Assembly (NCBI GenBank): GCA_964438735.1
Contig: CAYTLW010000200.1
Location: 1 to 9,180, forward strand
Reading direction: 5' to 3'
Length of the DNA: 9,180 nt
Source of the DNA: CAYTLW01 sp964438735
GTDB lineage: Bacteria > Myxococcota_A > UBA9042
Positions 6,562 through 9,180 of this stretch are shown one piece after another. A program made the translations under genes and the position numbers. Every line of letters starts with the position of its first letter. The first letter of the stretch is position 1. Under the pieces are notes generated by a model, which worked only from the letters and a program-made list of their open reading frames with translations, searched no databases and was not told where the DNA came from.

Positions 6562-7476
6562 TTAGAGGTGGGCGTCCGTGGGACCCAGGATGGCGGCCAA
6601 TCGGGCCCGGCGCTGAGCCAGTCCGTCCAGGTTGACGGCTTCCAACTGGTCGACGCTGAAGCCCTGACAGCAGCAGGAAGCGACCAGCGTGCCCGCGATC
6701 ATCGCCTGCTGCAAGGTGGCTGGATCGAAGCGGCCGGCGCGCGTGACGTAACCCATGAAGCCGCCCGCGAAGCTGTCGCCGGCGCCAGTGGGGTCGATCA
6801 CGTCATCCAGGGGCAACGCTGGCGTCAACCAGGCGTCCTCTCCGTTGAACAGCCAGGCGCCATGCTCGCCGCGCTTCAGCACCACGGTGGAGGGGCCCAT
6901 GGCCCGGATGCGCCGGGCGGCGGTCATCACGTCGCCGCTGTCGGACAGGGAGAACGCTTCCTCGTCGTTGATGAACAGCAGATCGACCCGGGCCAGCACG
7001 CGTTCCAGGGCCTCCCGAGCGCCATCGATCCAGAAGTTCATCGTGTCCATGGCCACGAAGGCGGGATCCTGGACCTGATCGAGCACGCTGACCTGCAGGT
7101 CTGGATGGATATTGGCCAGGAAGACCACCTCAGAGGCGCTCAGGTCGGCCGGAATGTCGGGCTTGAAGTCCGAAAAGACGTTCAACTCCGTGAACAGGGT
7201 GTGTCGCGTCTCGAAGAAGCGGGAGTAGCGGCCGCCCCAACGAAATGTCTGCCCCGCCACCTGCTGGACGCCGGAGAGATCGATGCCCCGGCTGGTGAGC
7301 CGCTCGAGATCGGCCGCATCGAAATCATCTCCAACCACCGCGACGATGGCCGTCGGCGCAAAGAGTGACGAGGCGATGGAGAAGAAGGTCGCGGATCCGC
7401 CCAGGGCGCGATCGACGCTGCCAGCGTGCGTTTCAACAGAGTCGTAGGCCATGGATCCGACCACGAGCAACCGCAT
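6562..7476 (-). CDS. PfkB-family (ribokinase-like) carbohydrate or nucleoside kinase
   Basis: This 304-residue kinase belongs to the ribokinase/PfkB superfamily, which phosphorylates a sugar or nucleoside hydroxyl with ATP. Evidence: GG near the N-terminus (ALGGSAT, 25-30), the N-x-x-E motif (Asn170-Asp-Glu-Glu173), KRG at 201-203, and the PfkB signature 2 DPTGAGDSFAGGF at 228-240 with catalytic base Asp234. The segments TELNVFSDFKP (96-106) and DTMNFWIDG (144-152) resemble, from memory, a conserved but uncharacterised PfkB subgroup common in deltaproteobacteria rather than ribokinase or adenosine kinase proper. The ATG at 7476 has GGAGG 5 bases upstream; the longer open frame to 7599 runs into mtnP. 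Its neighbour 52 bases upstream is mtnP, which suggests work on a product of methylthioadenosine or 5'-deoxyadenosine salvage, but the substrate is not shown by the sequence. Three consecutive cysteines (268-270) are unusual. Confidence 0.92.
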   Translation of the reverse strand: MRLLVVGSMAYDSVETHAGSVDRALGGSATFFSIASSLFAPTAIVAVVGDDFDAADLERLTSRGIDLSGVQQVAGQTFRWGGRYSRFFETRHTLFTELNVFSDFKPDIPADLSASEVVFLANIHPDLQVSVLDQVQDPAFVAMDTMNFWIDGAREALERVLARVDLLFINDEEAFSLSDSGDVMTAARRIRAMGPSTVVLKRGEHGAWLFNGEDAWLTPALPLDDVIDPTGAGDSFAGGFMGYVTRAGRFDPATLQQAMIAGTLVASCCCQGFSVDQLEAVNLDGLAQRRARLAAILGPTDAHL

Positions 7477-7488
7477 GATGTCCTCCAG

Positions 7489-7506
7489 CACCGGATTCCC
7501 CCGGTG
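7489..7506 (-). promoter_or_regulatory. Small hairpin just upstream of the PfkB kinase ribosome site
   Basis: In the 52-base gap between mtnP and the kinase gene, CACCGG and CCGGTG form a 6-bp perfect stem with a 6-base loop. In the transcript it ends 2 bases before the GGAGG ribosome site of the kinase. There is no following U-tract, so it is not an intrinsic terminator. It could mark an RNA processing site or tune kinase translation. A short GC-rich stem like this may also be chance. Confidence 0.3.
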
Positions 7507-7528
7507 TTCGTGCCTGTCCGCGTCCGGC

Positions 7529-8401
7529 TCAGTCGGCCTCTTTTTGGTAACGATCGAGGAAGAGCGCCACCCGCTCATAGACGTCGGGCGGCACCACATC
7601 GGGCCGGGTCATCACCGCAAAGCGCAGCGCATCCGTGGCGGGACATGGGCCGGTCGGCGGGTCGTTGGCCACGGCCGCGATGATGCGCCGCGCCTTCTCG
7701 ACGTTGGCCTGCAAGGTCTCGATCACCTGGTCGACGGTCACCGCGTCGTGATCGGCATTCCAGCAGTCGTAGTCGGTGACCATGGCCACCGTCGCGTAGG
7801 GCAGTTCGGCCTCACGGGCCAGGCGCGCCTCGGGCATATTGGTCATGCCGATGACCGACACATCGGGCCAGGTGCGGAACAAGAAGGACTCGGCGCGGGT
7901 CGAAAACTGCGGCCCTTCGATGCAGACGTAGGCGCCGCCGCGCTGATGGGCGATGTCGAGCTTATCGCAGGCCCGCACGATCGCCGCGGTGACCCGTGGG
8001 CTGGTGGGATCGGCGAAACCTACATGGGCCACGATGCCGCCCTCGAAGAAGGTGCGCGCGCGACCGACCGTGCGATCGATGAACTGATCTGGCAGGAAGA
8101 CGTCGCCTGGGGCCAGTTCCTGCCGCATGGAGCCGACTGCGGAGATCGACAGGACGTCCTGGACTCCGACGCTGCGCAGGGCCCAGATGTTGGCCCTGTA
8201 GTTGATCTCCGAAGGCGACAGGACGTGCCCGCGCCCATGACGTGGCAAGAAGAAGAGCTGGGTGTCGCCGATCCAACCCTCGATCAACGCGTCCGAAGGG
8301 GCGCCGAAGGGCGTCTGCACGCGGTGCTCGGAGATGCGTTCGAGGCCGTCGATCTCGTACAGACCGCTGCCGCCGATGACGCCGATCACGGCCCTCGTCA
8401 T
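7529..8401 (-). CDS. mtnP: S-methyl-5'-thioadenosine phosphorylase
   Basis: This 290-residue cytosolic enzyme splits methylthioadenosine with phosphate into adenine and 5-methylthioribose 1-phosphate, removing the by-product of polyamine and other SAM-dependent synthesis. It often also accepts 5'-deoxyadenosine. Family motifs are in place: GGSGLY (10-15), the phosphate-binding PRHGRGH (53-59), SEINYRANIWAL (64-75), DQFIDRT (105-111), EGPQFSTRAES (162-172), MTNMPEA (186-192) and TDYDCW (209-214). The Asp210-x-Asp212 pair is the adenine-specific form, whereas Asn at the first position marks guanosine or inosine enzymes, so MTA specificity is favoured over a general purine nucleoside phosphorylase. 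The length is normal. The ATG at 8401 has AGGAG 6 bases upstream. It follows the PilZ gene by 80 bases, where I see no clear promoter or terminator, and precedes the PfkB kinase. No mtnA, mtnK or aldolase gene is in the window, so the fate of methylthioribose 1-phosphate is unknown. Confidence 0.96.
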   Translation of the reverse strand: MTRAVIGVIGGSGLYEIDGLERISEHRVQTPFGAPSDALIEGWIGDTQLFFLPRHGRGHVLSPSEINYRANIWALRSVGVQDVLSISAVGSMRQELAPGDVFLPDQFIDRTVGRARTFFEGGIVAHVGFADPTSPRVTAAIVRACDKLDIAHQRGGAYVCIEGPQFSTRAESFLFRTWPDVSVIGMTNMPEARLAREAELPYATVAMVTDYDCWNADHDAVTVDQVIETLQANVEKARRIIAAVANDPPTGPCPATDALRFAVMTRPDVVPPDVYERVALFLDRYQKEAD

Positions 8402-8481
8402 GTGGTTCTCCTGGCCGACGATGGTGGCGATCGGCGTTCGATTCTGGGGCTGTCGTTTGTGGCGCGGGCGGCCGTTGAGGG

Positions 8482-8913
8482 CTACGCGCCCGTGGGGGCG
8501 GCCTCGGAGACCGGGCCCTCGGCGGCGCCCAAGGCGCGCTGGCGCTCGACGAACTCGTCGATCAACTCGTAGTCACCTTCCTCGAGGTCGAGGAAGCGGA
8601 CGGCGAGCCCGTGGCTGTAGCCGCGCACTCGGCGGGTACCGATGACCTCACCGCGTACGACCACGGTGTGATCGCTCTCGGGCAGCTCGAATTCGAGCGC
8701 GACGTAGCGGCGATCGATGGCGTTTCGCTGCGAGTAGGAGTGACTCTCGAGAAAGATCCCGCTGGCGGACAGGTTGGTCGCCGGATGTACGAACAGGCGC
8801 TCGCCGTCCCGCTCGCGGGCAAAGATCTCCACCGTGACCCGCTTGGCGGTCCGGCGCTCGGCCACCCCCTCGGGAGGACGGGCTATCGGGGACTTGTCCA
8901 CTGCGTCGTTCAT
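8482..8913 (-). CDS. PilZ-domain protein (probable c-di-GMP receptor)
   Basis: This 143-residue cytosolic protein is a single PilZ domain with short tails. PilZ domains bind the second messenger c-di-GMP through an RxxxR motif and a [D/N]xSxxG motif. Both are present: Arg21 to Arg25 in ERRTAKRV, and Asn47-x-Ser49-x-x-Gly52 in NLSASGIFLE, so binding is expected. The remainder (VALEFELP, VVVRGEVIGTRR, HGLAVRFLDL) follows the beta-barrel pattern of the domain, and the last 15 residues are an Ala/Pro-rich tail. The ATG at 8913 is preferred, with GGGAG 9 bases upstream. An in-frame ATG at 8994 has no ribosome site, and a good promoter lies between the two. It is the first gene of the minus-strand cluster; no output domain or obvious target is encoded beside it, so which process it controls is unknown. 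Confidence 0.9.
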   Translation of the reverse strand: MNDAVDKSPIARPPEGVAERRTAKRVTVEIFARERDGERLFVHPATNLSASGIFLESHSYSQRNAIDRRYVALEFELPESDHTVVVRGEVIGTRRVRGYSHGLAVRFLDLEEGDYELIDEFVERQRALGAAEGPVSEAAPTGA

Positions 8914-8957
8914 GCTGTCGAACTCCCGCCTCGATGGCTCGTTTTCGGGGGGGCGGG

Positions 8958-8987
8958 ATGGTAGATGAATCGAAGTCGGAGAGTCAA
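8958..8987 (-). promoter_or_regulatory. Candidate sigma70-type promoter for the PilZ gene and downstream cluster
   Basis: On the minus strand TTGACT (8987-8982) and TACCAT (8963-8958) are separated by 18 bases and match five and four of six consensus positions. Transcription would start near 8951, leaving a leader of about 38 bases containing the GGGAG ribosome site. Its position supports the 8913 start for the PilZ gene. It may drive the whole run of seven minus-strand genes, since no other clear promoter is seen between them. Confidence 0.45.
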
Positions 8988-9011
8988 CGATCATGTGCAG
9001 GCCGCTCGGTC

Positions 9012-9049
9012 GGAAGCGGCGGGCCAGCGCACGGGATGTTGCCGCTTCC
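9012..9049. repeat. 9-bp inverted repeat in the divergent PilZ/tRNA intergenic region
   Basis: GGAAGCGGC (9012-9020) and GCCGCTTCC (9041-9049) are perfect inverted copies separated by 20 bases. A third, partial copy, GCCGCT at 9001-9006, can pair with the same left arm (AGCGGC, 9015-9020) across 8 bases, so two alternative stems exist. There is no T-tract on either strand. The repeat lies between two divergent candidate promoters and ends 4 bases before the putative -35 of the tRNA promoter, which suits an operator or bent site. Function is not established. Confidence 0.45.
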
Positions 9050-9053
9050 AGGC

Positions 9054-9080
9054 TTGCAATAGCCGTCGTGAGGTGCTAAT
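9054..9080 (+). promoter_or_regulatory. Candidate promoter for tRNA-Ala
   Basis: TTGCAA (9054-9059) and GCTAAT (9075-9080) match four of six consensus bases each, with a 15-base spacer (16 if the -10 is read as CTAATC). The sequence after the -10 is very GC-rich (CAGCGCGGCGC), as in promoters under stringent control of stable RNA. Transcription from about 9087 would leave a leader of about 32 bases before the tRNA. The short spacer makes this tentative. Confidence 0.35.
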
Positions 9081-9118
9081 CAGCGCGGCGCTCGGGCCGG
9101 TATGGCATCGGGCCAGAC

Positions 9119-9180
<62 letters not shown>

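Noticed and set aside
7451..8572. A 373-codon plus-strand open frame opposite mtnP and the PilZ gene
   Set aside because: It lies antisense to two confidently identified genes, and its composition (Gly, Asp, His, Arg-rich) is that of an antisense shadow.
8914..8994. Longer PilZ protein starting at ATG 8994
   Set aside because: There is no ribosome site before 8994, and the likely -35 and -10 boxes fall inside the extension. The ATG at 8913 has GGGAG upstream and starts close to the PilZ motif.

Overview
The window is GC-rich and densely coding. It reads like chromosome from a deltaproteobacterial lineage, most likely Myxococcota or a close relative. The reasons are a tandem pair of outer-membrane beta-barrels that look like the myxobacterial-type family, a PilZ protein, and the general gene repertoire. 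I see no insertion sequence, phage gene, CRISPR array or other mobile element.

Left part, plus strand (1 to 2828): what looks like the tail of an upstream envelope gene runs to 131. It is followed by a secreted protein with a zinc-ribbon-like N-terminus and a helical body (DUF2225-like), then two exported beta-barrel proteins whose stop and start codons overlap by 4 bases (ATGA). This looks like one envelope operon. Its function is unknown; tandem barrels of this kind are also found among the gliding-machinery genes of Myxococcus.

Middle and right part, minus strand (8913 down to 2835): seven genes point the same way, with gaps of 80, 52, 17, 18, 33 and -4 bases. In transcription order they are a PilZ protein, S-methyl-5'-thioadenosine phosphorylase (mtnP), a PfkB-family sugar kinase, phosphatidylserine decarboxylase (psd), a DEDDh 3'-5' exonuclease, the Mg2+ channel MgtE, and a CYTH phosphohydrolase whose GTG start overlaps the mgtE stop (GTGA). 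They may be one transcript from a sigma70-like promoter just upstream of the PilZ gene. The functions are mostly housekeeping: methylthioadenosine salvage, phosphatidylethanolamine synthesis, DNA metabolism, Mg2+ uptake and triphosphate or polyphosphate chemistry. The two clusters converge with only 6 bases between stop codons.

Right edge: a divergent intergenic region (8914 to 9118) holds back-to-back candidate promoters and a 9-bp inverted repeat. It leads into a plus-strand tRNA-Ala (anticodon GGC) that is cut by the window end.

Nothing here is clearly a new defence or mobile system. The most thought-provoking points are the mtnP-pfkB pair, the translational coupling of mgtE to a CYTH enzyme, and the barrel operon with its unusually basic exported segments.
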